This document shows, piece by piece, positions 1 through 7,767 of a stretch of DNA of 64,000 bases. This DNA comes from Kitasatospora albolonga (lineage in GTDB: Bacteria > Actinomycetota > Actinomycetes > Streptomycetales > Streptomycetaceae): assembly GCA_002082585.1 (NCBI GenBank), contig CP020563.1, positions 2,660,001 to 2,724,000 on the forward strand, written 5' to 3'. Made by a program: the position numbers and the translations under genes. Below the pieces are notes generated by a model, which worked only from the letters and a program-made list of their open reading frames with translations, had not been told where the DNA came from and ran no database searches. Positions within the stretch are counted from its first letter, which is position 1, and every line of letters starts with the position of its first letter.

Positions 1-32
1 CCTCGTACGGTGTGGTCGGTCGTCGCGCTCAC
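1..32 (-). CDS. Carbohydrate ABC transporter permease, second subunit (5' end only)
   Basis: On the minus strand a GTG at 32-30 overlaps the TGA stop of the upstream permease by four bases (GTGA), and a strong ribosome site (GGGGGAGG) lies just before it. The reading begins MSATTDHTVR and runs off the window after ten codons. Binding-protein, permease, permease is the usual order of CUT1 sugar importers, so this is probably the MalG-like partner of the next gene. Identity is inferred from position and translational coupling only; too little protein is visible for family recognition. Confidence 0.55.
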   Translation of the reverse strand, partial: MSATTDHTVR

Positions 33-1015
33 AGTTCCTCCCCCTGGCGCCGCACCAGGCGCAGATAGACCAGCGTGACGGCCAGCAGGATCACCAGCAT
101 CACGACGCCGATCGCCGAGCCGAGGCTGTACTGCGAGGACGCGAACGCCTTCTGGTACGCGTACACGTTGAGCACCAGGTTCTGGCCGGCGATGCCGCCG
201 CCGTTGGTCATGACGTAGATCTGGGTGAAGACCTTGAAGTCCCAGATGATCGACTGGATGGTGACGACGATCAGGATGGGCTTGAGCATCGGCGCCATGA
301 TGGTCCGCCAGATCCGCCACTGGGACGCGCCGTCCAGCGAGGCGGCCTCCAGCACCTCGGTGGGGATGGCCCGGATGCCCGCGTACACGGTGACCATGAC
401 GAACGGGAACGAGCACCACAGGACTTCGAGGAGTACGAGCGCGAAGGCGCTGTAGCGGCCGTACGTCCAGGAGAAGTCACCGAGGCCGAGCACCTTGTTC
501 ACGGGTCCGAAGTCGGGGTCGAAGAGGAAGACCCAGACCGTCGAGCCGGTGATCGCGGGGGTGGCCCAGGCGCCGAGCGCGGCCATCATCAGCGCGAGCC
601 GGGGCAGGGCGCGGATGCGGGTGAGCAGGACGGCCATGGCGCAGCCGACGACGAGCGTGGAGACCACGCAGGCGGCGGCGAAGAGGACGGTGGCGAGGAG
701 GACCTGCCAGAACTGGCTGTCGTTGAAGAGGGTGGCGTAGTTGTCGAAGCCCTTGAAGGTGGTGGGTTCGCCGCCGCTGACCTGGGCCTGGGTGTACTCC
801 AGGAACGAGATCAGGCCGAGCTGGTAGATCGGGTAGACGAGGAGCCCGGCCAGCAGGACGAGGGCGGGCAGCAGATAGAGCCAGGGGGTCCAGCCGGAGT
901 GGTGCCGGGGCGAGGCGGACCGGCGGCGCCGGGGCGGGCGGCCGGCGGGGGTGCCGGTGCCCGCCCCGGCCGCCGCGGCGGCCGGGGCCTTGAGGGGCGG
1001 GGTGTGCGTGGTCAT
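29..1015 (-). CDS. Carbohydrate ABC transporter permease (MalF-like, CUT1 family)
   Basis: This is a 328-residue membrane protein. An Ala/Pro/Arg-rich cytoplasmic tail of about 40 residues is followed by six hydrophobic segments, the first around residues 45-65 (LYLLPALVLLAGLLVYPIYQ). The EAA loop that contacts the ATPase is visible late in the protein (EAASLDGASQWRIWRTIMAPMLKP). It should form the membrane channel with the permease that starts at position 32. The ATG lies two bases after the stop of the binding lipoprotein gene and has no ribosome site of its own, so translation is probably coupled. No ATPase gene is in view. Many Streptomyces CUT1 importers share the MsiK ATPase, encoded elsewhere. 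Substrate is unknown. Confidence 0.9.
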   Translation of the reverse strand: MTTHTPPLKAPAAAAAGAGTGTPAGRPPRRRRSASPRHHSGWTPWLYLLPALVLLAGLLVYPIYQLGLISFLEYTQAQVSGGEPTTFKGFDNYATLFNDSQFWQVLLATVLFAAACVVSTLVVGCAMAVLLTRIRALPRLALMMAALGAWATPAITGSTVWVFLFDPDFGPVNKVLGLGDFSWTYGRYSAFALVLLEVLWCSFPFVMVTVYAGIRAIPTEVLEAASLDGASQWRIWRTIMAPMLKPILIVVTIQSIIWDFKVFTQIYVMTNGGGIAGQNLVLNVYAYQKAFASSQYSLGSAIGVVMLVILLAVTLVYLRLVRRQGEEL

Positions 1016-1017
1016 GG

Positions 1018-2322
1018 TCAGCCCGCGTCGGTGAAGGCCGCGTCCATCTTCTTCGCCGCGTCGTCCGCGGCCTGCGCCACGTCCTTACGGCCCGAGACGA
1101 TCTCCTGGAACATGGTCGGCAGGACGAGGGAGGCGTCGATCTGGCCCCAGGCGGGCGAGGCGGGGACGAACTTGGCGCCCGCGCCGAGGGTCCGGACGAA
1201 CGGGGCGACGAAGGGCTGCTTCCTGGCGGCGTTGTCCAGGACGTCGGTGTAGGTGGGCAGGAAGCCCATCGCGTCGAACATCTCGGCCTGGGTCTTCTTG
1301 CTGGTCAGCGACTTCATCAGATCGACGGCGAGGGTGCGGTGCGAACTGCTCTTGAGGACGCCGATGTTGTTGCCGCCCGCGAAGGCGGGGGCGATGGAGT
1401 TCTCCGCGACGCCGGGCAGCGGGACGACGGCGTACTTGCCCTTGACCGAGCCCGCCTCGACGGCCGCGTGGCTGAAGTCGCCGCCGATCGCCATGGCGGC
1501 CTTGCCGGAGGCGAAGGCGGTGACGGTGGCGTTGCCGCCCATGGAGGCGCACTTGGCGGCCGGGCAGTTGTCGTCGCCGAAGAGCGAGGTGTACGCCTCG
1601 ATGCCCTTGCGGGCCTTCTCGCTGTTGATGCCGGACTTGTACGTACCACCGGTCTCGCCCGCGATCTCGCCGCCGTGGGACCAGATGAAGGGCATCGCGC
1701 CGTAGGTGTAGGCGCCGCCGACCGCGAGGCCGTAGAGGTCGGGCTTGGCCTTGCGGATCTTCTTGGCCGTGGAGATCAGCTCAGCCTGGGACTTGGGGGG
1801 ATCGATGCCGAGGTCCTTGAAGACGTCGGTGCGGTAGTAGAGGGCGCGTACGCCGACGAAGAAGGGCGCTCCGTAGACCTTGTCGCCGACGGTGACCGAC
1901 TGCTTGGCGATCGGGTCGGTGTCCCTGGCCTCGTCCCAGGCGTCGAACTCCGCGGTCACGTCCGCCAGTCCGCCGTCCTTGACGTATCCGGCGGTGTCGC
2001 TGTTGCCGTACTCGATGAGGTCGGGGGCGCTCTTGGGGTCGTTGAAGGCGGCCTTGATGCGCTGGGCGCGGGTGTCGACGGGTATGTACTCGACCTTGAC
2101 CTCGGTGCCCTGGTGGCTCTTCTCGAACGCGGCGACCGCGTCGTTGACGACCTTCTCCTTGGGCTTGTTGCCGACCTCCTGGAAGAGCCAGACACGGAGA
2201 GTGCCGCTCTTCTCGTCACCCTTGGCACTGGTGTCGGAGGTCTGCGGCGCACAGGCGGTGGCGGTGAGGCCCGCCAGCACAAGCGCCGCGACGGGGGCGG
2301 CAATTCGGGCAGAAAGCTTCAT
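1018..2322 (-). CDS. Extracellular sugar-binding lipoprotein of an ABC importer
   Basis: The 434-residue protein captures substrate outside the membrane and delivers it to the two permeases downstream. The N-terminus MKLSARIAAPVAALVLAG leads to a lipobox ending LTATAC, so it should be lipid-anchored at the Cys. The rest is a family 1 solute-binding fold (GTLRVWLFQEVG, then YGNSDTAGYVKDGGL and GAPFFVGVRALYYRTDVF). I chose the ATG at 2322 because it gives a proper signal peptide and has AGGGG seven to eight bases upstream; an earlier in-frame start would add a non-secretory 37-residue prefix. First gene of the operon. Similar lipoproteins bind chito-oligosaccharides or other sugars; substrate cannot be read from sequence. 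Confidence 0.9.
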   Translation of the reverse strand: MKLSARIAAPVAALVLAGLTATACAPQTSDTSAKGDEKSGTLRVWLFQEVGNKPKEKVVNDAVAAFEKSHQGTEVKVEYIPVDTRAQRIKAAFNDPKSAPDLIEYGNSDTAGYVKDGGLADVTAEFDAWDEARDTDPIAKQSVTVGDKVYGAPFFVGVRALYYRTDVFKDLGIDPPKSQAELISTAKKIRKAKPDLYGLAVGGAYTYGAMPFIWSHGGEIAGETGGTYKSGINSEKARKGIEAYTSLFGDDNCPAAKCASMGGNATVTAFASGKAAMAIGGDFSHAAVEAGSVKGKYAVVPLPGVAENSIAPAFAGGNNIGVLKSSSHRTLAVDLMKSLTSKKTQAEMFDAMGFLPTYTDVLDNAARKQPFVAPFVRTLGAGAKFVPASPAWGQIDASLVLPTMFQEIVSGRKDVAQAADDAAKKMDAAFTDAG

Positions 2323-2346
2323 CCGGGAACCCCTACCGGTCATGCG

Positions 2347-2382
2347 TTGCATTATGTGCAACGTGCGTTTCGTTCTGCACAA
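2347..2382. promoter_or_regulatory. Tandem operator-like repeats upstream of the sugar importer
   Basis: On the minus strand TTGTGCAGAACGAAACG (2382-2366) and TTGCACATAATGCAACG (2361-2345) form an imperfect direct repeat (12 of 17 identical) with a 21-bp period, two helical turns. The second copy contains a perfect inverted repeat, TTGCA-N5-TGCAA (2347-2361). CATAAT inside it could be a -10 element. The site begins 25 bases before the lipoprotein start. A LacI-, GntR- or ROK-type sugar repressor would be typical; the regulator is not in the window. Confidence 0.5.
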
Positions 2383-2501
2383 CTGGCAGGAGAGTAAGGG
2401 CCGGTTCCGGTGCCGACAAGTGGTCTCCACCACTCTGTGACCAGCGGGAGCAGCCCGTGCAACGCGAGCGTTCGGTCACGGTCCGTCACCGGAAACGCAA
2501 A

Positions 2502-2540
2502 GGTCCCCGGTACGCGCGTCAACCGCGCGTACCGGGGACC
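2502..2540 (-). terminator. Terminator of the DUF3039/yqgE unit
   Basis: A perfect 17-bp inverted repeat (2502-2518 with 2524-2540) encloses a five-base loop, 25 bases past the stop of the DUF3039 gene. There is no strong U tract, as is common for terminators in high-G+C actinomycetes. Confidence 0.85.
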
Positions 2541-2564
2541 GTGGAACCTGAGAGGAGCCGGGCC

Positions 2565-2864
2565 CTACTTCTTGCCCTTGTCCTTGCCGCCCTTGCCCTT
2601 GTCCTTGTCGCCGCCGGCGCCCATGGACTCGTAGATCTCCTTGCACATCGGACAGACCGGGTACTTCTTGGGGTCGCGCCCCGGCACCCAGACCTTGCCG
2701 CACAGCGCGACCACGGGAGTGCCCTCCAGGGCGCTCGCCATGATCTTGTCCTTCTGGACGTAGTGGGCGTAGCGCTCGTGGTCGCCGTCGCCCCTCGACA
2801 CCTGCGGCGTCGGCTCTACGAGGGTCCCCGTACCTGCCCCGCGATCGGGCTCAAGAGTGCTCAT
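2565..2864 (-). CDS. DUF3039 family small zinc-ribbon-like protein
   Basis: The 99-residue protein has no known enzymatic role and is conserved in actinobacteria. The middle holds three cysteines in a ribbon-like layout (ALCGKVWVPGRDPKKYPVCPMC, around residues 60-82), which could bind zinc. The tail is a charged Lys/Gly stretch (GGDKDKGKGGKDKGKK). I chose the ATG at 2864 (MSTLEPDRG) over a TTG nine bases upstream. The gene follows yqgE on the same strand after 30 bases and ends at a strong hairpin. In S. coelicolor a homologue precedes yqgE and murA in the same order. Function unknown. Confidence 0.8.
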   Translation of the reverse strand: MSTLEPDRGAGTGTLVEPTPQVSRGDGDHERYAHYVQKDKIMASALEGTPVVALCGKVWVPGRDPKKYPVCPMCKEIYESMGAGGDKDKGKGGKDKGKK

Positions 2865-2894
2865 AACCGCCAAGGGTACTGAAAGAAGGTGCCT

Positions 2895-3455
2895 TCAGTT
2901 GAGCGAAGGGTCGTCCGGATACGTGGCGATCATCGCGAGCTCGCTGCGCTGGCGGCGCAGCACCGCACGCCAGAGGCGCTCGGGGCGGGTGAAGGAGACG
3001 TCGCCGGGCTCGGACTCGACCACGTACCACGCACCCTCGGTCAGCTCGCCCTCGAGTTGACCCGGGCCCCACCCCGCGTACCCGGCGAAGATCCGCAGCG
3101 AGCCGAGGGCGGGTCCGAGCAGCTCCGGCGGGGTCTCCAGGTCGACCAGACCGATCGCCCCGTGCACCCGGCGCCAGCCGAGGGGGCCCTCGCCGCCGGG
3201 GATCACCGCGACGCCGAGCGCCGAGTCCAGCGAGACCGGGCCGCCCTGGAAGACCACGTCCGGCTCACCGGTCAGCCCGGCCCAGGGGCCGAGGATGTCA
3301 CCGACGCCGACCGGGGTCGGGCGGTTCAGGACCACGCCGAGGGAGCCCTCCTCGTCGTGGTCGAGGAGGAGCACCACCGCGCGGTCGAAATTCGGGTCCG
3401 CGAGGGCGGGCGCGGCCACGAGCAGTCGCCCTGTGAGCGAGGACACCTCCGTCAT
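2895..3455 (-). CDS. YqgE/AlgH (UPF0301) family protein
   Basis: The protein is 186 residues, the usual length of the family. The N-terminal family signature is clear: LTGRLLVAAPALADPNFDRA, then VVLLLDHDEEGSLGVVLNRPT; further on GGPV and FAGYAGWGPGQLEGEL are also typical. The start is the ATG at 3455, which gives MTEVSSLTGR; an upstream in-frame start would add an atypical Arg-rich leader. Members are widespread and soluble, and AlgH has been linked to alginate regulation in Pseudomonas, but the biochemical role is not established. The gene is divergent from murA across a 286-bp region. Confidence 0.9.
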   Translation of the reverse strand: MTEVSSLTGRLLVAAPALADPNFDRAVVLLLDHDEEGSLGVVLNRPTPVGVGDILGPWAGLTGEPDVVFQGGPVSLDSALGVAVIPGGEGPLGWRRVHGAIGLVDLETPPELLGPALGSLRIFAGYAGWGPGQLEGELTEGAWYVVESEPGDVSFTRPERLWRAVLRRQRSELAMIATYPDDPSLN

Positions 3456-3598
3456 GGCAGAAATGATCCCGCATCTTCGCCCTTCGCGGGGGCCGGGCGG
3501 CCGTGATGCCCCCATCGGTGGAGCGAGCGCAGCTCAGGGCGCACGGAGGCACGGGGAGCGCACCGCGCGGGCGGTATCCGGGGGCCATCCGGACGGTG

Positions 3599-3682
3599 AC
3601 CCTCCGCAAGATCGGGTGCGCGGAGGGTGTTGTGGCGGATTCATGACGTTCGTACACCCCCCTTCGCCTTACGGAAGGGGGG
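3599..3682. promoter_or_regulatory. Two successive hairpins in the murA upstream region
   Basis: Hairpin 1 is a perfect 9-bp stem (3599-3607 with 3620-3628, 12-base loop). Hairpin 2 is a perfect 9-bp stem (3657-3665 with 3674-3682, 8-base loop, CCCCCCTTC/GAAGGGGGG) ending 59 bases before the murA ATG. They may fold in the murA leader RNA; the transcription start is unknown. Confidence 0.5.
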
Positions 3683-3741
3683 TAGGAGGCCATTACCCTT
3701 TTCGTTGGCCCCCTGCCCGACCACTCCGGAACGCGAGATAC

Positions 3742-5082
3742 ATGACCGGCACAGACGATGTCCTGCTTGTCCACGGCGGCACCCCGCTGGAGGGCGAGAT
3801 CCGCGTCCGAGGCGCCAAGAACCTGGTGCCGAAGGCCATGGTCGCCGCGCTGCTCGGCAGCGGGCCGAGCCGCCTCCGCAACGTTCCCGACATCCGTGAC
3901 GTACGGGTGGTCCGGGGGCTCCTCCAGCTGCACGGCGTCACCGTCCGCCCCGGCGACGAGCCGGGCGAACTGATCCTCGACCCCTCGCACGTCGAGAGCG
4001 CGAACGTCGCTGACATCGATGCCCACGCGGGCTCGTCGCGCATCCCGATCCTCTTCTGCGGCCCCCTGCTGCACCGCCTCGGCCACGCCTTCATCCCGGG
4101 CCTGGGCGGCTGCGACATCGGCGGCCGGCCGATCGACTTCCACTTCGAGGTGCTCCGCCAGTTCGGCGCGACCATCGAGAAGCGGGCGGACGGCCAGTAC
4201 CTGGAGGCCCCGCACCGGCTGCGCGGCACCAAGATCCGGCTGCCGTACCCCTCGGTGGGCTCCACCGAGCAGGTGCTGCTCACCGCCGTCCTCGCCGAGG
4301 GCGTCACCGAGCTGTCCAACGCGGCCGTCGAGCCGGAGATCGAGGACCTCATCTGCGTACTGCAGAAGATGGGCGCGATCATCTCCATGGACACCGACCG
4401 GACCATCCGGATCACCGGTGTCGACAAGCTCGACGGATACACCCACCGGGCGCTCCCGGACCGCCTGGAGGCGGCCTCCTGGGCGTCGGCGGCGCTGGCG
4501 ACCGAGGGCAACATCTATGTGCGCGGCGCCCAGCAGCGCTCGATGATGACCTTCCTCAACACCTACCGCAAGGTCGGCGGTGCCTTCGAGATCGACGACG
4601 AGGGCATCCGCTTCTGGCACCCGGGCGGCGCGCTCAACGCCATCGCGCTGGAGACGGACGTCCACCCCGGCTTCCAGACCGACTGGCAGCAGCCCCTGGT
4701 GGTGGCGCTGACGCAGGCCGCGGGGCTCTCCATCGTCCACGAGACGGTGTACGAGTCGCGGCTCGGCTTCACCTCCGCGCTCAACCAGATGGGTGCGCAC
4801 ATCCAGCTGTACCGCGAGTGCCTGGGCGGCTCGGACTGCCGCTTCGGCCAGCGCAACTTCCTGCACTCGGCGGTCGTCTCCGGACCGACGAAGCTCCAGG
4901 GCGCCGATCTGGTCATCCCCGACCTGCGCGGCGGCTTCTCGTACCTGATCGCGGCGCTGGCGGCCCAGGGGACCTCCCGGGTGCACGGCATCGACCTGAT
5001 CAACCGGGGTTACGAGAACTTCATGGAGAAGCTGGAGAAGCTCGGCGCGAAGGTGGAGCTGCCGGGCGGTTCCCTGGTCTGA
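3742..5082 (+). CDS. murA: UDP-N-acetylglucosamine 1-carboxyvinyltransferase MurA
   Basis: MurA transfers enolpyruvate from phosphoenolpyruvate to UDP-GlcNAc, the first committed step of peptidoglycan synthesis, in the cytoplasm. The 446-residue length fits the EPSP-synthase fold. RVRGAKN holds the conserved Lys (K27), and the mobile loop GGCDIGGRP carries the Cys (C124) that is alkylated by fosfomycin in other MurA proteins. A second family block appears as PDLRGGFSYLIAALAAQGTS near the C-terminus. The ATG at 3742 matches the family N-terminus (MTGTDDVLLVHGGTPLEGE) although its ribosome site is weak. The gene is monocistronic with a strong terminator downstream. Streptomyces often has two MurA paralogues; this one sits in the SCO2949-like position. 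Confidence 0.95.
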   Translation: MTGTDDVLLVHGGTPLEGEIRVRGAKNLVPKAMVAALLGSGPSRLRNVPDIRDVRVVRGLLQLHGVTVRPGDEPGELILDPSHVESANVADIDAHAGSSRIPILFCGPLLHRLGHAFIPGLGGCDIGGRPIDFHFEVLRQFGATIEKRADGQYLEAPHRLRGTKIRLPYPSVGSTEQVLLTAVLAEGVTELSNAAVEPEIEDLICVLQKMGAIISMDTDRTIRITGVDKLDGYTHRALPDRLEAASWASAALATEGNIYVRGAQQRSMMTFLNTYRKVGGAFEIDDEGIRFWHPGGALNAIALETDVHPGFQTDWQQPLVVALTQAAGLSIVHETVYESRLGFTSALNQMGAHIQLYRECLGGSDCRFGQRNFLHSAVVSGPTKLQGADLVIPDLRGGFSYLIAALAAQGTSRVHGIDLINRGYENFMEKLEKLGAKVELPGGSLV

Positions 5083-5118
5083 CCCCGCACAGTGCTGCCG
5101 CACACAGCACTGCGCCAA

Positions 5119-5156
5119 CCGGTGCCCCGGTCCCCCTGAGGGGGCCGGGGCACCGG
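5119..5156 (+). terminator. Terminator of murA
   Basis: A perfect 12-bp outer stem (5119-5130 with 5145-5156) is extended inside by a C5/G5 stem. It starts 37 bases after the murA stop. Confidence 0.85.
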
Positions 5157-5367
5157 GCTTTCCGGACCCGGCTCCCGGGCTCGCACGGACCCGGCTCCCG
5201 GGCGCGCGGGAGCCGGGGCAAGCGCTCGCACGGGCCGTCAGGCGCCGCAGGTGCCCGAGGCGGCCCCTCAACGGCCCCGGGGCGCCCCGCCCGTACGCCG
5301 GTGGCACCCGGGGGCCCGCACCGCGCACGGGGGCATGAGCGGCCCGCATGTGCCCCCGGCATGCGCG

Positions 5368-5401
5368 AGGGCGGCCACCCCTGGTCGGGGGTGGCCGCCC
5401 T
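5368..5401 (-). terminator. Terminator of the HU gene
   Basis: A perfect 14-bp stem (5368-5381 with 5388-5401) with a six-base loop lies 18 bases past the stop of the HU gene. The 210 bases between this and the murA terminator contain only G+C-rich low-complexity sequence; I see no gene there. Confidence 0.85.
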
Positions 5402-5418
5402 CTGTTGCGCCTGTGGGG

Positions 5419-5700
5419 TTACTTGCCCTTGGCGGCTTCCTTGAGCTTCGAGCCCGCGGAGACCTTCACGCTGTAGCCGGCCGGGATGTTGATCGGGTCG
5501 CCGGTCTGCGGGTTGCGCGCGGTGCGAGCGGCACGGTGGGTGCGCTCGAAGGTCAGGAAGCCGGGGATGGTGACCTTCTCGTCGCCCTTGGCGACGATCT
5601 CACCGACGGTCTCGGCGAGCGCGGCCAGCACGGCGTCGGCGTCCTTGCGGGTCACCTCGGCACGGTCGGCCAGGGCGGCCACCAGCTCACTGCGGTTCAT
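5419..5700 (-). CDS. hupA: HU family nucleoid-associated DNA-binding protein
   Basis: The 93-residue basic protein bends and compacts DNA. It starts MNRSELVAALADRAEVTRKDA, the helical dimerisation region, and carries the HU beta-arm signature (GFLTFERTHRAARTARNPQTGDPINIPA, about residues 47-74). The C-terminus lacks the long Lys/Ala tail of the other Streptomyces HU, HupS, so this is the short housekeeping form corresponding to HupA (SCO2950). The ATG has GGGAG seven bases upstream. It is monocistronic, with its own terminator and a promoter region of about 390 bases that contains a marked palindrome. Confidence 0.95.
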   Translation of the reverse strand: MNRSELVAALADRAEVTRKDADAVLAALAETVGEIVAKGDEKVTIPGFLTFERTHRAARTARNPQTGDPINIPAGYSVKVSAGSKLKEAAKGK

Positions 5701-6088
5701 GTTGTTACTCCCGTGTTCTTCTTGCCTGTGAGGCGTGAGATCGAAGCCGATGCTGCCAGGGCCCTCTGACAGTCCCCGGACCCGGGTCTGATGTCAGACC
5801 CTCGCGCCCGATTACGCATCCTGCCCCCACCTGCGGCGGGAAAGCCAATCCGGAACCCTTCAGGGTCAACGAAAAGCGCCACTGTCTGCTCGTGGTGACG
5901 TTCCGTCGGCTTCCCTTAGCGGTCCGCAGCGGATGCCGGGCCCCGCGGGGCCCACTGCCCGCCCACCCTAAAGGGGCGTTTGGGGCGCCGCGACCCGCGA
6001 CGCGCCGTACGGCACGGGCGGGTGCGGCCCGGGGTGTCCCGCGCGTACCCCTGGGAGGGGCCGCGAAACAGGGGTGGGAGAGGCGGGG
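5701..6088. other. Intergenic region between hupA and the malic enzyme gene
   Basis: This 388-base stretch should contain the hupA promoter on the minus strand. It holds the 18-bp palindrome at 5784-5801 and a 16-bp perfect palindrome, GGGCCCCGCGGGGCCC, at 5938-5953 that may end malic enzyme transcripts. I see no credible gene. Confidence 0.6.
5784..5801. promoter_or_regulatory. Palindrome upstream of hupA
   Basis: GGGTCTGATGTCAGACCC is an 8+8 perfect inverted repeat with a two-base centre, 84-101 bases before the hupA start. It looks like an operator for a dimeric regulator, or a leader hairpin if the transcript starts upstream. Confidence 0.5.
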
Positions 6089-7525
6089 TCAGACGGCTGC
6101 GGAGGAAGCCGTTCCGGCGCCCGCGGCGGCCTTGGCGGCGGCGCGGACGGCTCCGGCGACCGCACCGGCGACCTTGTCGTTGAAGACCGAGGGGATGATG
6201 TAGTTCGCGTTGACCTCGTCCTCACCGACCACGTCGGCGAGGGCTCCGGCGGCGGCGAGCATCATCTCCGTGTTGACGGTGCGGGACTGGGCGTCCAGCA
6301 GACCGCGGAAGACACCCGGGAAGACCAGCACATTGTTGATCTGGTTGGGGAAGTCGGAGCGTCCGGTGGCCACGACGGCGGCCGTCTCGCGGGCGACCGC
6401 CGGGTCGACCTCGGGGTCCGGGTTCGCGAGCGCGAACACGATCGCGCCGTCCGCCATCGCCGCGACGTCGTCGCCGTTCAGCACGTTCGGGGCGGAGACA
6501 CCGATGAAGACGTCCGCGCCGACGACGGCCTCCTTGAGGGTGCCGGTGACGCCCTCGGGGTTGGTGTTGTCGGCGATCCAGCGCAGCGGCGAGTCGGGGT
6601 CGGCGGCGACCAGGTCCTCGCGCCCGGCGTGCACGACACCGTGGATGTCGGCCACCACGGCGTGCTTGACACCGGCGGCGATCAGCAGCTTCAGGATGGC
6701 CGTACCGGCCGCTCCGGCACCGGACATGACGACCCGTACGTCACCGATGCTCTTGCCCACCACGCGCAGGGCGTTGGTCAGGGCGGCCAGGACGACGATG
6801 GCGGTGCCGTGCTGGTCGTCGTGGAAGACGGGGATGTCCAGGGCCTCGCGCAGCCGGGCCTCGATCTCGAAGCAGCGGGGGGCGGAGATGTCCTCCAGGT
6901 TGATGCCCGCGAAGCCGGGGGCGATCGCCTTGACGATCTCGACGATCGCGTCGGTGTCCTGGGTGTCCAGGCAGATCGGCCAGGCGTCGATGCCCGCGAA
7001 CCGCTTGAAGAGGGCCGCCTTGCCCTCCATGACGGGCAGCGCGGCCATCGGGCCGATGTTGCCGAGGCCGAGCACGGCGGAGCCGTCCGTCACGACTGCG
7101 ACGGAGTTGCGCTTGATGGTGAGGCGGCGCGCGTCCTCGGGGTTCTCGGCGATGGCCATGCAGACCCGGGCGACGCCGGGGGTGTAGATCATCGAGAGGT
7201 CGTCACGGCTGCGGATGGGGTGCTTGGACGCCATCTCGATCTTGCCGCCGAGGTGCATCAGGAACGTACGGTCGGAGACCTTGCCCAGGATGACGCCCTC
7301 GATGTCGCGCAGACCCTCGACGATCTCGTCCGCGTGCGAGGTGGAGGTGGCGGCGATCGTGACGTCGATCCGCAGCTTCTCGTGGCCGGACGCGGTGACG
7401 TCGAGGCCGGTGACCGAGCCTCCGGAGGACTCGACGGCCGTGGTGAGCTGGGAGACCGCGGTGCCGCTCGCGGGCACCTCCAGCCTGACCGTCATCGAGT
7501 ACGAGACGCTGGGCGCCGTTGCCAT
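6089..7525 (-). CDS. NAD-dependent malic enzyme with N-terminal ACT domain
   Basis: It decarboxylates malate oxidatively to pyruvate, linking the TCA cycle to gluconeogenesis and acetyl-CoA supply. The protein has 478 residues. Residues 1-80 form an ACT-like regulatory domain (YSMTVRLEVPASGTAVSQLT); then comes the malic enzyme N-domain (IYTPGVARVCMAIA, VVTDGSAVLGLGNIGP) and the NAD-binding domain (VVMSGAGAAGTAILKLL, VFIGVSAPNVL, FALANPDPEV). An Asn-rich C-terminal block (NANYIIPSVFND) is also typical. The ATG at 7525 has GAAGGA eight bases upstream. In S. coelicolor the syntenic enzyme SCO2951 is the NAD-dependent form; cofactor preference here is by homology. Two inverted repeats precede the gene. 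Confidence 0.92.
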   Translation of the reverse strand: MATAPSVSYSMTVRLEVPASGTAVSQLTTAVESSGGSVTGLDVTASGHEKLRIDVTIAATSTSHADEIVEGLRDIEGVILGKVSDRTFLMHLGGKIEMASKHPIRSRDDLSMIYTPGVARVCMAIAENPEDARRLTIKRNSVAVVTDGSAVLGLGNIGPMAALPVMEGKAALFKRFAGIDAWPICLDTQDTDAIVEIVKAIAPGFAGINLEDISAPRCFEIEARLREALDIPVFHDDQHGTAIVVLAALTNALRVVGKSIGDVRVVMSGAGAAGTAILKLLIAAGVKHAVVADIHGVVHAGREDLVAADPDSPLRWIADNTNPEGVTGTLKEAVVGADVFIGVSAPNVLNGDDVAAMADGAIVFALANPDPEVDPAVARETAAVVATGRSDFPNQINNVLVFPGVFRGLLDAQSRTVNTEMMLAAAGALADVVGEDEVNANYIIPSVFNDKVAGAVAGAVRAAAKAAAGAGTASSAAV

Positions 7526-7566
7526 GGCCGAGTCCTTCGCTTTCCTCAAGCTTCATTGCTTCGCAT

Positions 7567-7627
7567 CCGGAACCCTCGTTCCGGTCACGCTTCCCGAATC
7601 GTCGCACCTACCGACTGGTAGCCGGTA
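7567..7627. promoter_or_regulatory. Inverted repeats upstream of the malic enzyme gene
   Basis: CCGGAAC-CCTC-GTTCCGG (7567-7584) is a perfect 7-bp inverted repeat. TACCGACTGGTAGCCGGTA (7609-7627) is an imperfect palindrome matching its own complement at 14 of 19 positions, similar in style to TetR-family operators. Both lie within about 100 bases of the start codon. Confidence 0.45.
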
Positions 7628-7731
7628 ATGAGTGCCGCCTTTCGGAAAGTATTTTCCACCATACGAGAAGTCACCCGTTCGGCGGAACCCCCAACGGCCG
7701 GAAAGACCCCTGCCGCCCCCCAGGAACGAGA

Positions 7732-7767
7732 ACAGGCCCGCGCCACCATCAGGTGACGCGGGCCTGT
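7732..7767. terminator. Bidirectional terminator with U tract on the plus strand
   Basis: A 16-bp stem with one mismatch (7732-7747 with 7752-7767, loop ATCA) is followed on the plus strand by CTTTTTTCC. On the minus strand it ends the helicase transcript. The U tract faces the plus strand, although no plus-strand gene lies upstream. Confidence 0.75.

Noticed and set aside
1339..2397. Long open frames on the strand opposite the sugar-binding lipoprotein and many other genes
   Set aside because: They are high-G+C antisense shadows with Arg/Gly/Ala or Val/Gly/Asp-skewed composition and no domains or ribosome sites.
2879..2898. CTGAA...TTCAG inverted repeat between yqgE and the DUF3039 gene
   Set aside because: The arms are only five bases and fit chance expectation; no role could be argued.
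5938..5953. GGGCCCCGCGGGGCCC as an operator
   Set aside because: In a 72% G+C genome such G/C palindromes are common; a weak terminator for the malic enzyme gene is the simpler reading.
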